Source of the DNA: Barnesiella sp. An55 | Lineage (GTDB): Bacteria; Bacteroidota; Bacteroidia; Bacteroidales; Barnesiellaceae | DNA length: 64,000 bases | Direction: 5' to 3' | NCBI RefSeq assembly: GCF_002161555.1 | Contig: NZ_NFHZ01000008.1 | Span: 80,131-144,130 of the forward strand | Shown: piece by piece, positions 18,131 through 27,561 of the stretch | How positions within the stretch are numbered: position 1 is the stretch's first letter | Layout of the letters: each line of letters opens with the position of its first letter | Made by a program: the position numbers and the translations under genes | Notes under the pieces: generated by a model | Databases searched by the model: none | Told to the model about the DNA's origin: nothing | The model's input: only the letters and a program-made list of their open reading frames with translations

Positions 18131-20023
18131 ATGAGTGATATTATACATTTGTTGCCCGACTCGGTGGCCAATCAAATCGCAGCGGGCGAGGTAATACAAC
18201 GGCCGGCTTCGGTCATCAAGGAGCTGGTCGAGAACTCGGTCGATGCCGGTGCAACCACCATTCAGATTGTGCTGAAGGATGCTGGCCGCACCCTTATCCA
18301 GTTGATTGACAATGGCAAAGGCATGTCGCCTACCGATGCCCGGCTGGCCTTTGAGCGTCACTCGACCTCCAAGATTCGCTCGGCCGACGACCTGTTTACG
18401 TTGCACACCATGGGTTTCCGTGGCGAGGCGTTGGCTTCGATTGCCGCTATTGCACAGGTAGAGTTGCGCACCCGTCGCAGTGAGGACGAGGTGGGTACCT
18501 GTGTGCGCATGTCGGCCTCGCAGTGCGAAGGGCAGGAGTCGATATCGACCCCGGTAGGCAGTAACTTTGCCGTGAAAAATATCTTTTTCAACGTGCCGGC
18601 CCGCCGCAAGTTTCTCAAATCGAACCAGGTGGAGCTGAGCAATATCCTGGGCGAGTTTGAGCGCATGGCACTCATCAACACGCAGGTGGCTTTTACCCTC
18701 ACGCACAACGATACCGAGCTGTTCAATCTGCCGGCCTCCAACCTGCGCCAGCGCATTGTGGCCCTTTTCGGGAAGAGTCTTAACCAGCAGTTGCTCGCGC
18801 TTGATACCGAGACCTCGCTGGTCAAGATATCGGGCTATGTGGGTCGGCCCGAGTCGGCTCGCAAACGGGGCGCTTTGCAATATTTCTTCGTGAATGGCCG
18901 CTATATGCGCCATCCCTACTTTCACAAGGCGGTGACCATCTGCTACGAGCATCTGGTGCCGGTGGGCGAGATGCCCAACTATTTCATCAATCTCACGGTG
19001 GCTCCCGAGACCATCGATGTGAATATTCACCCCACCAAGTCGGAGATCAAGTTTGAGAACGAACAGCCCATCTGGCAGATTTTGTCGGCCTCGGTCAAGG
19101 AGGCTTTGGGCAAATACAGCGCGGCACCCACCATCGACTTCGATATGGACGATGCCCCCGAGATTCCCACCTCGAAACCGGGGGCTCATGTGGCACCGCC
19201 TACGGTTCAGGTCGATACCTCGTACAACCCCTTCCGCACGGGTGGGGGAGGCGGTGCGTCGGCCAAGCGGCCCCAGTATGACTGGCAGCAGCTGTACAGC
19301 AGTTTCAACAGCTCGCGCGAAGAGAAGCCGTTGCCTCCCGATGGTGATGAGGTAGTCGCCTCGAAAGTCGATTTCTCGGAAGGGTATGTGTCGAAACTCT
19401 CGGACAATGCGCCTGCCGATACCGCAGCTTTTCCCGAGTTTGAATCGAAGTTGAACCAGAGCGGACGTCCCGTGTTGCAGTTAAAAGGGCGCTATATCAC
19501 TCTTCCCACGGCCGAAGGCCTCATGGTCATCGACCAGCATCGGGCTCACGGGGTGATTCTTTTCGAGCGTTTCATGGCGGGAATTTCGTCGCGCGAGATG
19601 GCTTCGCAGCGTATCCTCTTCCCCGAGATCATGCAACTCACCGTCTCGCAGGCTGCCGTGCTGAAGTCGATTTGGAATGAGCTCACGGCTTTGGGATTCG
19701 ACCTGGCCGACATGGGGCAGAACAGCTATTCGGTCAACGCCGTTCCGGCCGGGGTAGATGGGGTCGATGCCTGTGACCTCATCGGGCAGATGATAGCTAC
19801 CGCCTCGGAGAAGGAGCACGATGCCAAGAGTTCGTTGCAGCGGCGCATGGCCTGGACGTTGGCCGAGGCTGCGGCGGTACCGGTGGGACAGACCCTCTCG
19901 AAGGAAGAGATGTCGGCAATGGCCGATGACCTGCTCTCGCTCAAGACTCCGGCCTATACCCCTGCGGGGAAAACCGTATTTGTCGTCATCTCGTATGACG
20001 AGTTGCAGAAACGTTTCAACTAA
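18131..20023 (+). CDS. mutL: DNA mismatch repair protein MutL
   Basis: MutL couples MutS mismatch recognition to strand removal. The 630-residue protein has all GHKL ATPase motifs in the N-terminal domain: NQIAAGEVIQRPASV, ELVENSVDAGAT, DNGKGM, RHSTSKI and TMGFRGEALASIAAI. A Pro/Gly-rich linker (about 335-420) leads to the C-terminal dimerisation domain. There, the endonuclease motif DQHA(x)2E(x)4E reads DQHRAHGVILFE (from D468), with A changed to R and the first E to G. The usual CPHGRP motif near the C-terminus is replaced by YTPAGKT. The nicking activity may therefore be absent. It is 18 nt after the OstA-like gene and 17 nt before yaaA. Confidence 0.95.
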   Translation: MSDIIHLLPDSVANQIAAGEVIQRPASVIKELVENSVDAGATTIQIVLKDAGRTLIQLIDNGKGMSPTDARLAFERHSTSKIRSADDLFTLHTMGFRGEALASIAAIAQVELRTRRSEDEVGTCVRMSASQCEGQESISTPVGSNFAVKNIFFNVPARRKFLKSNQVELSNILGEFERMALINTQVAFTLTHNDTELFNLPASNLRQRIVALFGKSLNQQLLALDTETSLVKISGYVGRPESARKRGALQYFFVNGRYMRHPYFHKAVTICYEHLVPVGEMPNYFINLTVAPETIDVNIHPTKSEIKFENEQPIWQILSASVKEALGKYSAAPTIDFDMDDAPEIPTSKPGAHVAPPTVQVDTSYNPFRTGGGGGASAKRPQYDWQQLYSSFNSSREEKPLPPDGDEVVASKVDFSEGYVSKLSDNAPADTAAFPEFESKLNQSGRPVLQLKGRYITLPTAEGLMVIDQHRAHGVILFERFMAGISSREMASQRILFPEIMQLTVSQAAVLKSIWNELTALGFDLADMGQNSYSVNAVPAGVDGVDACDLIGQMIATASEKEHDAKSSLQRRMAWTLAEAAAVPVGQTLSKEEMSAMADDLLSLKTPAYTPAGKTVFVVISYDELQKRFN

Positions 20024-20040
20024 ACCCACAGAAAAACAGT

Positions 20041-20799
20041 ATGCTGATCTTGTTGTCGCCGGCCAAGACCATGACCGGAAAGAGTAAAGTACAGGTGCCG
20101 GTAGTCACCCCTCCGCTTTTTGCCGACGAGGCTACTGGCATTGCCCGGGAGATGGCCGGCTATTCGGCCGAAGAACTGGCCGGAATGCTGGGTGTGAACC
20201 ACACTTTGGCCGTGCAGACCCGCAAGCGTTATCACGACTTTCTGTCGCCCGATACGGTGGCTGTTCCCGCTCTCCTGGCCTACACGGGTATCGTGTTCCG
20301 TTACCTCTCGCCGGCCGATTTCACGGATGCCGACTTTGAATATGCTCAGTCGCATCTGCGCATTGCTTCGGCCTGTTACGGTCTCTCTCGTCCGCTCGAT
20401 GCCATCAAGCCCTACCGCATGGAATATCAGGTGGAGTTACCCTCGATAGGGACTCCCATGGACGAATATTGGAGGCCCCGCATTACCGACCGCCTTATTG
20501 CCGATGTGCAGGCTGCCGGCGGTATTTTGGTGAACCTGGCCAGCCGCGAGATACAGCACTCGATCGACTGGGTTCGCCTCAATCGCGAGGTGCGGGTAGT
20601 GACTCCCGAGTTCAAGGTGAGCAAGGGCGATACCCTCAAAACCATTGTGGTTTATGCCAAAATGATGAGGGGAGCCATGAGTCGTTTCATTTTGAAAAAC
20701 CAACTCACAACTCCCCAAGAGTTAGAGGCCTTTTCGGCCGAAGGATTTCACTATTCTTCCCGTCACTCGACACCCGACCATCCTCTTTTTATCGTGTGA
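20041..20799 (+). CDS. yaaA: Peroxide stress protein YaaA
   Basis: This 252-residue protein matches the YaaA (DUF328) family from its first residues (MLILLSPAKTM) through YTGIVFRYLSPADF and the C-terminal SRFILKN. YaaA lowers intracellular iron and protects DNA from peroxide in E. coli; the biochemistry is little known. It is last in the run starting at 12,220 and 17 nt from mutL. The next gene is convergent. Confidence 0.92.
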   Translation: MLILLSPAKTMTGKSKVQVPVVTPPLFADEATGIAREMAGYSAEELAGMLGVNHTLAVQTRKRYHDFLSPDTVAVPALLAYTGIVFRYLSPADFTDADFEYAQSHLRIASACYGLSRPLDAIKPYRMEYQVELPSIGTPMDEYWRPRITDRLIADVQAAGGILVNLASREIQHSIDWVRLNREVRVVTPEFKVSKGDTLKTIVVYAKMMRGAMSRFILKNQLTTPQELEAFSAEGFHYSSRHSTPDHPLFIV

Positions 20800-20865
20800 G
20801 GGGCAGTAGGACGGCTATCCTGTTTTCTTCTTCTCCCTCTTCTTTGACGATGGTTGAGCTCTTCC

Positions 20866-21633
20866 TTAGATAAAGAGCTCGGGCTCTTTGCGCGACTGGC
20901 AGGCTTTCTTCAGCATCTGGGTAGAGAGGGCCACCATCAGCTTGCTCACCTTGCGGGCCTGGTGCGGACACACAGAGACGCATCTCATGCACGAGATACA
21001 CGTTTTCGTATCGGTCTTTTGCGGATTATCCAGGGGAATGGCACCCACCGGGCACAAGGTGGCACAGGTGCCGCAGCGGTTGCAGGCCCGAGTAGCGTGT
21101 GGCTTGATGGGCACACCGTTGTAGGGCTTGTATTCGGGATTTCCCTTTACCGTTATGGGGGCAGCTATCCCGCCCTTTATCTGGCCGAGTTTGGTCGTGA
21201 TTTGTGCCGCAAACCGTTTCAGGCACTCCTCGTCCGAGACATCGGGGCGCCCCGTGGCATAGACGTGCATGATGGAGTGTTCGGCAATACAGGCGATGCC
21301 GGCTATCGAGCGAAACCCGTTTGACTCCAGTGCCGTTTTCAATTCGAGCAGGGCGTCGTCGTAGTCGCGGTTGCCATACACAACCACCGGGATAGCCGGG
21401 GTGTCGTGACCGGTAATCTCTCTGAGCCGTTCGAGGGCAATGGCGGGGACACGCCCTCCGAACACGGGTACCGCGGCCAGTAACACATCGTTCAACCCCA
21501 GGTCATGGGGTAGTTTCTCCAGCGTTCGTGCCGAGAGATCTATCTCGGTAGCTTGCGGGTCTATGGCCCTGCCTATAATCTCTGCAGCTTTGCGGGTACC
21601 GCCCGTAGGGCTGAAATGCGCAAGGTATAACAT
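20866..21633 (-). CDS. Flavodoxin-like / 2[4Fe-4S] ferredoxin fusion protein (EFR1 type)
   Basis: The 255-residue protein combines an N-terminal flavodoxin-like domain (FSPTGGTRKAAEIIG near residues 6-20, then VPVFGGRVPAIALERL) with two C-terminal [4Fe-4S] clusters (CNRCGTCATLCPVGAIP and CISCMRCVSVCPHQA). It should shuttle electrons, partner unknown. I chose the ATG at 21633 because the flavodoxin strand MLYLAHF begins there; an upstream in-frame start would overlap the end of the malic enzyme gene. It lies 19 nt after that gene on the same strand, so the two are probably co-transcribed. Confidence 0.88.
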   Translation of the reverse strand: MLYLAHFSPTGGTRKAAEIIGRAIDPQATEIDLSARTLEKLPHDLGLNDVLLAAVPVFGGRVPAIALERLREITGHDTPAIPVVVYGNRDYDDALLELKTALESNGFRSIAGIACIAEHSIMHVYATGRPDVSDEECLKRFAAQITTKLGQIKGGIAAPITVKGNPEYKPYNGVPIKPHATRACNRCGTCATLCPVGAIPLDNPQKTDTKTCISCMRCVSVCPHQARKVSKLMVALSTQMLKKACQSRKEPELFI

Positions 21634-21652
21634 ACGACTTTGTCTCCTGTTT

Positions 21653-23938
21653 CTACTGTTTGTTGCGACGTTCTTGCACAATGGCGTCGATGACGGCAAC
21701 CGTGGTGAGGTTGACGATATCGCGCGTCGAGCTGGCAATATCGGTAAAGTGGATAGGCTTGTTCAATCCCATCTGGATGGGGCCTATCGACTCGGCTACA
21801 CCCATCTCGAGCATCAGTTTATAGGCCGAGTTGGCCGAGCTCAGGTTGGGGAATACGATGGTGTTGACCTCGCGTCCTTTGAGTTTGTTGAAGGGATAGG
21901 TCTTGTCGCGCAGCTTGTTGTTGAGTGCGAAATTCATCTGCATTTCGCCGTCGATGAGCATCTCGGGATATTGCTCGTGCAGAATCTTGATGGCTTCGTG
22001 TACCCGTTGCGGACTGCCCAGGTTGTCCGACCCGAAGTTGGAGTAGGAGACCATGGCAATGACCGGGTCTTGGGCAAAGAAGCGCACCGAATCGTAGGCC
22101 AGCTTGGCAATATCGACCAGTGTCTCGGTCGTAGGCTTGCGGTTGATGAGCGTGTCGGCAATGAAATAGGTACCCCGCTTGGTGTTCATGATGTGCATGG
22201 CACCGAAGTATTTGTAGCCCGGGCGGATACCTATCACCTCTTTGGCAATCTGTATCGTCTCGGCATACTTCGAGTAGGTGCCGGTGATGAAGGCGTCGGC
22301 CTCGCCGGCTTCGACCATCATCATGCCGAAGTAGTTACGGTCGAACATCTTCTCGTGAGCCTCGGCATAGGTCATGCCCTCGCGTTGCCGTTTCTCGGTG
22401 AGCATCTGGGCATAGCGGCAACGGCGGTCCTCCTCGTCGGGGTGACGCAGGTTGATAATCTGCATGCCCGTGAGATCGACGCCGATCGAGGCAGCCAGTT
22501 TGCCAATGAGTTCGTCGTTGCCCAGCAAGATAGGTTTGCATATTCCGTCGCGCATGGCCGTGGCTGCAGCCTGCAGCATGTTGGCGTGGTTGGCCTCGGC
22601 AAATACCACCCGTTTGGGATCCTTGCGGGCCATCTCGGTAAACTCGCGCAACATCTTGTTGTCATAGCCCATGAGTTTTTTCAGCCGGTCGTTGTAGGCG
22701 TCCCAGTCGGTAATGGGATGTTGGGCCACGCCCGATTCCATGGCGGCTTTGGCTACGGCCGGAGCCACGGCTGTGAGCAACCGGGGATCGAGCGCTTTGG
22801 GTATGATGTATTCGGGGCCGAACGAGATTCGTTTCAGCCCGTAGGCCGAGTTGACCACATCGGGCACCGGCTCTTTGGTCAGTTTGGCAATGGCATAAGT
22901 AGCGGCCCGTTTCATCTCCTCGTTGATGGTTGTGGCCCGCACGTCGAGGGCGCCGCGGAAGATGTAGGGGAATCCCAGCACGTTGTTTATCTGGTTGGGA
23001 TAGTCCGAGCGGCCGGTGGCGAAAATAAGGTCGTTGCGCGAAGCCATGGCTTTGTCATAGGCAATCTCGGGATTGGGGTTGGCCAGGGCAAAGACAATGG
23101 GTCGCTCGTTCATCGACTGTACCATCTCGGGGGTGAGCACATCGGCTACCGAGAGTCCCAGGAAGATATCGGCCCCTCGCATGGCATCCTCGAGGGTGTG
23201 GATATCGGTGCGGTCGGTGGCAAACTGCTGTTTCGAGGGGGGCAGGTTGGGACGGTCGGCCCGGATGACTCCTTTGCTATCGACCATGACAATGTTCTCG
23301 CGTTTGATACCCAGCCCCATGTAGAGCTTGGTACACGAAATGGCGGCAGCCCCGGCCCCGTTCACAACGAGACGGGCCTCTTCGATTTTCTTGCCCTGTA
23401 TCTCGAGGGCGTTCAACAGTCCGGCTCCCGAGATGATGGCTGTGCCATGCTGGTCGTCGTGCATGACGGGGATATTCAGCTCCTCCTTGAGGCGAGTCTC
23501 GATTTCGAAACACTCGGGAGCCTTGATATCTTCGAGGTTGATACCGCCAAAGGTAGGCGATATGGCTTTGACTGCCTCGATAAACTTGTCGGGATCCTTC
23601 TCGTTGATTTCGATATCGAACACGTCGATACCGGCAAATATCTTGAACAGCAGACCTTTGCCTTCCATCACAGGTTTCCCGGCCAAGGCTCCTATATCGC
23701 CCAGACCCAGCACGGCCGTACCGTTGGAGATAACGGCAACCAGGTTCCCTTTGGCCGTGTATTCATAGGCCTTGTCGGGATTCTTTTCGATTTCGAGACA
23801 GGGTTCGGCCACTCCCGGCGTATAGGCCAGCGAGAGGTCACGTTGCGTGCTGTATGGCTTGGTGGGAACGACTTCTATCTTCCCGGCTTTGCCTTCGCTG
23901 TGATATTTTAAGGCGTCTTCTTTTAATACTTTTGACAT
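21653..23938 (-). CDS. maeB: Malic enzyme fused to a phosphotransacetylase-like domain
   Basis: This 761-residue protein is the large MaeB-type malic enzyme, which decarboxylates malate to pyruvate with NAD(P)+ reduction. Residues 1 to about 430 hold the malic enzyme core ([41 protein letters not shown] and the nucleotide loop [12 protein letters not shown]). The C-terminal part is a phosphate acetyltransferase-like domain, thought to be regulatory rather than catalytic in this family. Candidate -7 boxes upstream on the same strand are TACATTTG (24028-24021) and TACTTTTG (24124-24117). A hairpin lies in the leader (23980-24001). Confidence 0.94.
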   Translation of the reverse strand: MSKVLKEDALKYHSEGKAGKIEVVPTKPYSTQRDLSLAYTPGVAEPCLEIEKNPDKAYEYTAKGNLVAVISNGTAVLGLGDIGALAGKPVMEGKGLLFKIFAGIDVFDIEINEKDPDKFIEAVKAISPTFGGINLEDIKAPECFEIETRLKEELNIPVMHDDQHGTAIISGAGLLNALEIQGKKIEEARLVVNGAGAAAISCTKLYMGLGIKRENIVMVDSKGVIRADRPNLPPSKQQFATDRTDIHTLEDAMRGADIFLGLSVADVLTPEMVQSMNERPIVFALANPNPEIAYDKAMASRNDLIFATGRSDYPNQINNVLGFPYIFRGALDVRATTINEEMKRAATYAIAKLTKEPVPDVVNSAYGLKRISFGPEYIIPKALDPRLLTAVAPAVAKAAMESGVAQHPITDWDAYNDRLKKLMGYDNKMLREFTEMARKDPKRVVFAEANHANMLQAAATAMRDGICKPILLGNDELIGKLAASIGVDLTGMQIINLRHPDEEDRRCRYAQMLTEKRQREGMTYAEAHEKMFDRNYFGMMMVEAGEADAFITGTYSKYAETIQIAKEVIGIRPGYKYFGAMHIMNTKRGTYFIADTLINRKPTTETLVDIAKLAYDSVRFFAQDPVIAMVSYSNFGSDNLGSPQRVHEAIKILHEQYPEMLIDGEMQMNFALNNKLRDKTYPFNKLKGREVNTIVFPNLSSANSAYKLMLEMGVAESIGPIQMGLNKPIHFTDIASSTRDIVNLTTVAVIDAIVQERRNKQ

Positions 23939-23979
23939 AAATATACCGTTTAGTGAATTATTAATTTAATTTGTTACGA

Positions 23980-24001
23980 CTAAAAGTTAAATAGCTTTTA
24001 G
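23980..24001 (-). repeat. Hairpin in the malic enzyme leader
   Basis: CTAAAAG (23980-23986) and CTTTTAG (23995-24001) are perfect complements around an 8-nt loop. The hairpin lies in the probable 5' leader of maeB. It is AT-rich and lacks a following T-run, so it is not an obvious terminator. Confidence 0.4.
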
Positions 24002-24020
24002 TTTGTTAGCATATCAACTG

Positions 24021-24028
24021 CAAATGTA
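24021..24028 (-). promoter_or_regulatory. Candidate -7 element of maeB
   Basis: Read on the minus strand this is TACATTTG, matching TAnnTTTG, 83 nt from the maeB ATG. The overlapping upstream TAAATTTG (24037-24030) is a second match. No good TTTG -33 box is at the expected distance from either. Confidence 0.45.
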
Positions 24029-24169
24029 GCAAATTTATGGCATCTCATGTGTTAAGAAAACTGTTTCTTTAACAATAAAGATTACATAAATAGCTGTTAT
24101 CGTATTGTTTTTTGTGCAAAAGTAGGTCCAGATAGAGAGGTCTTGTATATAAAAAGAATATCGTGGGGG

Positions 24170-25807
24170 TTACAAGTGCATGACCCGCTCTTCGAAGTCG
24201 TCGCGAGAGCCGATGGCCGAGTTTCGAATCTTTACCCGATAGTTGTAGATGGTCGAAACCGAATAGCAGAGGAATCGGGCTATCTTGACACTGTCGGTTG
24301 TGCCCAGGCGCACCAGAGCATAGATGCGCAACTCGGGGGTGAGCGAGTTGGGTTTTGGGGTGATGCGAGCCTCGGGGATCAGCAATTCGTTGAATTTTTC
24401 GACGAAGTTGGGGTAGAGTTTCAGGAACGATTGGTCAAACTCGGCATAGAACATCTTGCGTTCATTGGTGATGAGATTCTGTGACTTCAGGTTTTTGTTG
24501 AGCTCTTCGATTTTACCCAGCGATGCCAGTTTGTTGAGCGAACGGCGGTAGTCGTCCATTTTGTCGATATACACGGCACAATGGTCCATGTAGCGGCTCA
24601 AGTACTCTTCCTTGACGTGGTTACTCTCGGTGAGCGAGTCGTTGACCGTTTGTAGATGTTGGTTGGTTTGGTTGAGCTTCTCTTTAATGATATTGAGTTT
24701 GTGGTTCTGGAAAAACAGGATGACAAAGGTAATGAGCAGGATGATGCAAAAGGCACAAGTGATGTAGGTGAATGTAATCGATAACTTGCGTTGTTTTTGA
24801 ATTTGAGCCTGATATACCTCTTCAATGATGGTGAACACCGGCATGAATTCGAGGCTTCGTACCCGGGCGTTGCAGGCTCGGGCATCCTCTACTGAACATT
24901 TGATGTAGGAGTAGGCTCGTTCGATATCACCTTCGCGAAACAGTTGTTCGGCCAGCCGGTGCAGCGACACATATTCCCGCACGGCCGCTTTCAGGTCGCA
25001 TTGCGCCGAGAGAGCATAGTAGATTTTGCTACTGTCGTTCTGCTGGGTTTGAGCAAAGACCTCGGCCATGCAGTAATAGACGATACCCCGGTCATGAGAG
25101 TTGAGCGAACCTTGATAGAGCGCTTTGCGCAAAATCTCCAACGCTTCGGCATAATCATGTCGCTCGGTCAGTTCATCTGCCTTGACCACGCTGTATGTAA
25201 ACGTGTTGGAGGAATTGGTCTGTAAGATGGAGTCGCGGTAGAGATTCAGCTGTTTGTTATAGCCGTTGCGGATTTCGGGCTCCAGAGCATAGTCGGCCAA
25301 CAAGCCGTAGAGTGTACGTTTCAGATGATAGTAATAGGGTAGGATGTAATCGGGCAGGGAGTTGCGTCCCACCTTCATCAGCAGTTCGTCGGCCTCTTTA
25401 TACATACCGGCGTTGTAGAGGCACTCGACCATGTTGAGCCGGGCCTGAACTTGCATGTTGTGATTCTTCACATTGTCGGCAAGGGCTATCTGACGTTTTA
25501 CATACACGGTTTGCGAGTCGATGCTGAATGCCCGATAGGCATCGATCAGATACCCGAGAGTCTGAAATTGTTGTTCGGCTGTCTGTCGGGCTTTAAGAGA
25601 GAGTTTGAGCTTTTGTATCTCTTTTTCTTTTTTCTGGGAGAAGCGATAGCGCTCATTGATCAGGTGGTCGAGCGAATCGAGGGTTGCCTCGACCGTGAGT
25701 GGTGACGGCGCCGAACTTGGATTGGTGGCCCCTATGGGGCTATGGCCCGATAGCAGAATCATTACTACGGTTATCAATAGAGAGGTCGGTCGATGAAAGA
25801 GAGTCAT
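24170..25807 (-). CDS. SusR-like membrane-spanning transcription regulator
   Basis: From the ATG at 25807 this is a 545-residue protein. It has a signal or anchor segment (about 7-27), a sensor region of TPR-like helices (about 40-335), one clear transmembrane helix at 342-367 (TYITCAFCIILLITFVILFF), a coiled stretch and a C-terminal helix-turn-helix (about 500-528, TDSVKIARFLCYSVSTIYNY). This is the architecture of SusR-type regulators, which sense oligosaccharides in the periplasm and activate glycan loci. It is divergent to, and 313 bp from, the SusE/F-like gene of the adjacent locus, so it is the obvious regulator. An upstream in-frame start at 25891 would give no better signal sequence. 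Confidence 0.85.
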   Translation of the reverse strand: MTLFHRPTSLLITVVMILLSGHSPIGATNPSSAPSPLTVEATLDSLDHLINERYRFSQKKEKEIQKLKLSLKARQTAEQQFQTLGYLIDAYRAFSIDSQTVYVKRQIALADNVKNHNMQVQARLNMVECLYNAGMYKEADELLMKVGRNSLPDYILPYYYHLKRTLYGLLADYALEPEIRNGYNKQLNLYRDSILQTNSSNTFTYSVVKADELTERHDYAEALEILRKALYQGSLNSHDRGIVYYCMAEVFAQTQQNDSSKIYYALSAQCDLKAAVREYVSLHRLAEQLFREGDIERAYSYIKCSVEDARACNARVRSLEFMPVFTIIEEVYQAQIQKQRKLSITFTYITCAFCIILLITFVILFFQNHKLNIIKEKLNQTNQHLQTVNDSLTESNHVKEEYLSRYMDHCAVYIDKMDDYRRSLNKLASLGKIEELNKNLKSQNLITNERKMFYAEFDQSFLKLYPNFVEKFNELLIPEARITPKPNSLTPELRIYALVRLGTTDSVKIARFLCYSVSTIYNYRVKIRNSAIGSRDDFEERVMHL

Positions 25808-26120
25808 GGAATATAAATTTAGAATTGGTCGTTTACTTATGTGTGTCAGCGTAAGAAAATGAGAAAAAGGTGAAGCAAAGATAAAAAACATTTGTAAAAT
25901 TCCTAATTTTGGAGTTTGTAAATGCTATTAAAATAGCTACTTTTGTGGGTGGTTTTTGAATTGTTAGTTTATTAATAATAAGATATTTAAGTTTAATAAA
26001 ACCCTACTTTTTTGCTACATCGAATTGACAAGGCCAAACAACCCCTATATTTTTGTAACAAAATCAGAAACAGAGAACTATTCTCTCATGATAAATTATT
26101 AACCCATTTAATTAAATAGC
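25808..26120 (+). promoter_or_regulatory. Divergent regulatory region of the glycan utilisation locus
   Basis: This 313-bp AT-rich region separates the SusR-like gene from the first locus gene. On the plus strand a full promoter match is TTTG (25915-25918), 19 nt and TACTTTTG (25938-25945). A second -7 box, TATTTTTG (26048-26055), is nearer the gene (66 nt from the ATG) and has only an imperfect -33, as expected for an activator-dependent promoter. Just downstream is the perfect palindrome AGAGAA-CTA-TTCTCT (26072-26086), a possible protein or RNA site. No operator can be assigned from sequence alone. Confidence 0.6.
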
Positions 26121-27485
26121 ATGAAAAGCAGATTACTTTTCTGGGCGCTTGCCCTGTGTTCGGCTACGGTAGCAGCCGATAATTATCCCACCTCATTATA
26201 TGTAATAGGTGATGCCACTCCTGCACAGTGGAATAGTGATGATGTCGTTCGTATGGTAACGGTTGAAGAGGGTGTGTATGAATACACCGGCGATTTTACC
26301 GAAGGCCGTATGCGTTTTGTGACTACCTATGATTTTGCTCCGGGCTATGGTCCTGCCATGGCTACTACGGTTGTGGGTGATAATCTCAATGAAACTTATT
26401 TGGACTTGACGACCGGTTCGCATGAGTTGGAATTTCGAAGCGATTATACCTCTCCCGACAAATCGTTTAAGGTTACGGCTGCCGGACGGTATAAATTCAG
26501 AGTCGATCTCACGGGCGAGACTCCGGTTGTCGAGGTGAGCGATGGTACCGATCAGCCTGACCAGTGGGCCACTAACCCCGAGGCTGTTTATGCCGTGGGT
26601 TCGGCAACCAATGCCGGATGGGCTATCGAGAACTCCATCGCCTTGCGTGAGACGGCTTTCGACTCAGGCATCTACCAAGGTTCGCTCTATCTCAATACAG
26701 CCGATGAGGGTGCCGAGTTGAAATTTATGGTGATGCAGAAGTGGAACAATCGCATGTATGTGGCTACGGCAGCAAATACGCCTGTCGATGCAACCGGCGA
26801 GTATGACTTGAAATATACCACCAGCGGCGACGAGGATTGGAAATTTATAGTAGGCATCGAGGGTCTGTACGATGTGACTGTCGATACCAAGAACTTGAAA
26901 ATGATCATCTCTGAACCGCAAGACTCCTATCCCGAGCAATTGTGGTTGGTAGGACCTGCTGTTGGTGGTTGGGTATTTGACAATAATAAGGTGCTGGTAA
27001 GCAATGACGAAGAGGGCGTATATTCTTGGACCGGCGATTTGGCAGAGGGAGAACTGAAATTCTTTGCCGGCGATAACTTCGGTGCCGTTGCTTATGGTGC
27101 TGAGAGCAATATGACTCCTTTGCAGGAGGGTATCTTGAATGTGATCATGTTGAGTAGTGATGTAGATAACAAATTCAATGTTCTCTCTGACCAGGTAGGT
27201 AACTATACTCTCATTCTTGACCTGAAGGCAATGACCTTGAATGTCGATAAAAACGAAGGTCCCTCGACCGGCATCGACGAGGCCAAGGTAGTCGATTGGG
27301 TACAGGAGTCTTATGGAATCGTGTGTGACGAGGCTCGTGCCATGGCTCTCTATGATATCAGTGGCCGAAAAGTTGCATCGGTCAACGACACGCTGCTGCC
27401 CTACGATGGTCTCAATGCTGGCGTTTATGTACTTGTTATTGAAACCGCCCAAGGCCGTACGACACATAAAATAGCAGTTCGATAA
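26121..27485 (+). CDS. Secreted SusE/SusF-like glycan-binding protein with T9SS-type tail
   Basis: This 454-residue protein opens with a type I signal peptide (cleavage near ATVAADN); there is no lipobox. It contains about three SusE/SusF-like beta-sandwich modules: SLYVIGDATPAQW with YEYTGDFTEGRMRFV; AVYAVGSATNAGW; and QLWLVGPAVGGW with YSWTGDLAEGELKFFAG. The same module type recurs in the SusE protein downstream. The last 45 residues (MALYDISGRKVASV, GLNAGVYVLVIETAQG, KIAVR) match a type IX secretion sorting domain. It probably binds the glycan at or beyond the cell surface. A terminator-like hairpin separates it from susC, so it may be made in excess of the rest. Confidence 0.82.
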   Translation: MKSRLLFWALALCSATVAADNYPTSLYVIGDATPAQWNSDDVVRMVTVEEGVYEYTGDFTEGRMRFVTTYDFAPGYGPAMATTVVGDNLNETYLDLTTGSHELEFRSDYTSPDKSFKVTAAGRYKFRVDLTGETPVVEVSDGTDQPDQWATNPEAVYAVGSATNAGWAIENSIALRETAFDSGIYQGSLYLNTADEGAELKFMVMQKWNNRMYVATAANTPVDATGEYDLKYTTSGDEDWKFIVGIEGLYDVTVDTKNLKMIISEPQDSYPEQLWLVGPAVGGWVFDNNKVLVSNDEEGVYSWTGDLAEGELKFFAGDNFGAVAYGAESNMTPLQEGILNVIMLSSDVDNKFNVLSDQVGNYTLILDLKAMTLNVDKNEGPSTGIDEAKVVDWVQESYGIVCDEARAMALYDISGRKVASVNDTLLPYDGLNAGVYVLVIETAQGRTTHKIAVR

Positions 27486-27496
27486 ATTGTTTTATG

Positions 27497-27540
27497 GGGA
27501 GGCTGCTCGGCGTGTGTGGCAACCTCCCTTTTTTACTTTT
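27497..27540 (+). terminator. Terminator-like hairpin between SusE/F-like gene and susC
   Basis: GGGAGGCTGC (27497-27506) pairs with GCAACCTCCC (27519-27528), nine pairs with one mismatch, followed by TTTTTTAC and TTTT. Only 21 nt remain before the susC ATG, too few for a separate promoter. The hairpin must therefore allow read-through if susC depends on the upstream promoter. Confidence 0.8.
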
Positions 27541-27561
27541 CCCCCTAAAGAAAAATTATAG

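Noticed and set aside
16553..19189. An 878-codon open frame on the minus strand across the OstA-like gene and mutL
   Set aside because: It is antisense to two genes with clear family motifs. The codon pattern of this genome leaves long antisense frames open. Its translation has no recognisable domain.
20856..20880. GAGCTCTT / AAGAGCTC inverted repeat between yaaA and the flavodoxin gene
   Set aside because: It overlaps the end of the flavodoxin gene and no T-run follows on either strand, so a terminator call is not supported.
21440..23911. An 823-codon plus-strand frame opposite the malic enzyme gene
   Set aside because: Shadow of maeB; Gly/His/Val-rich translation without domains.
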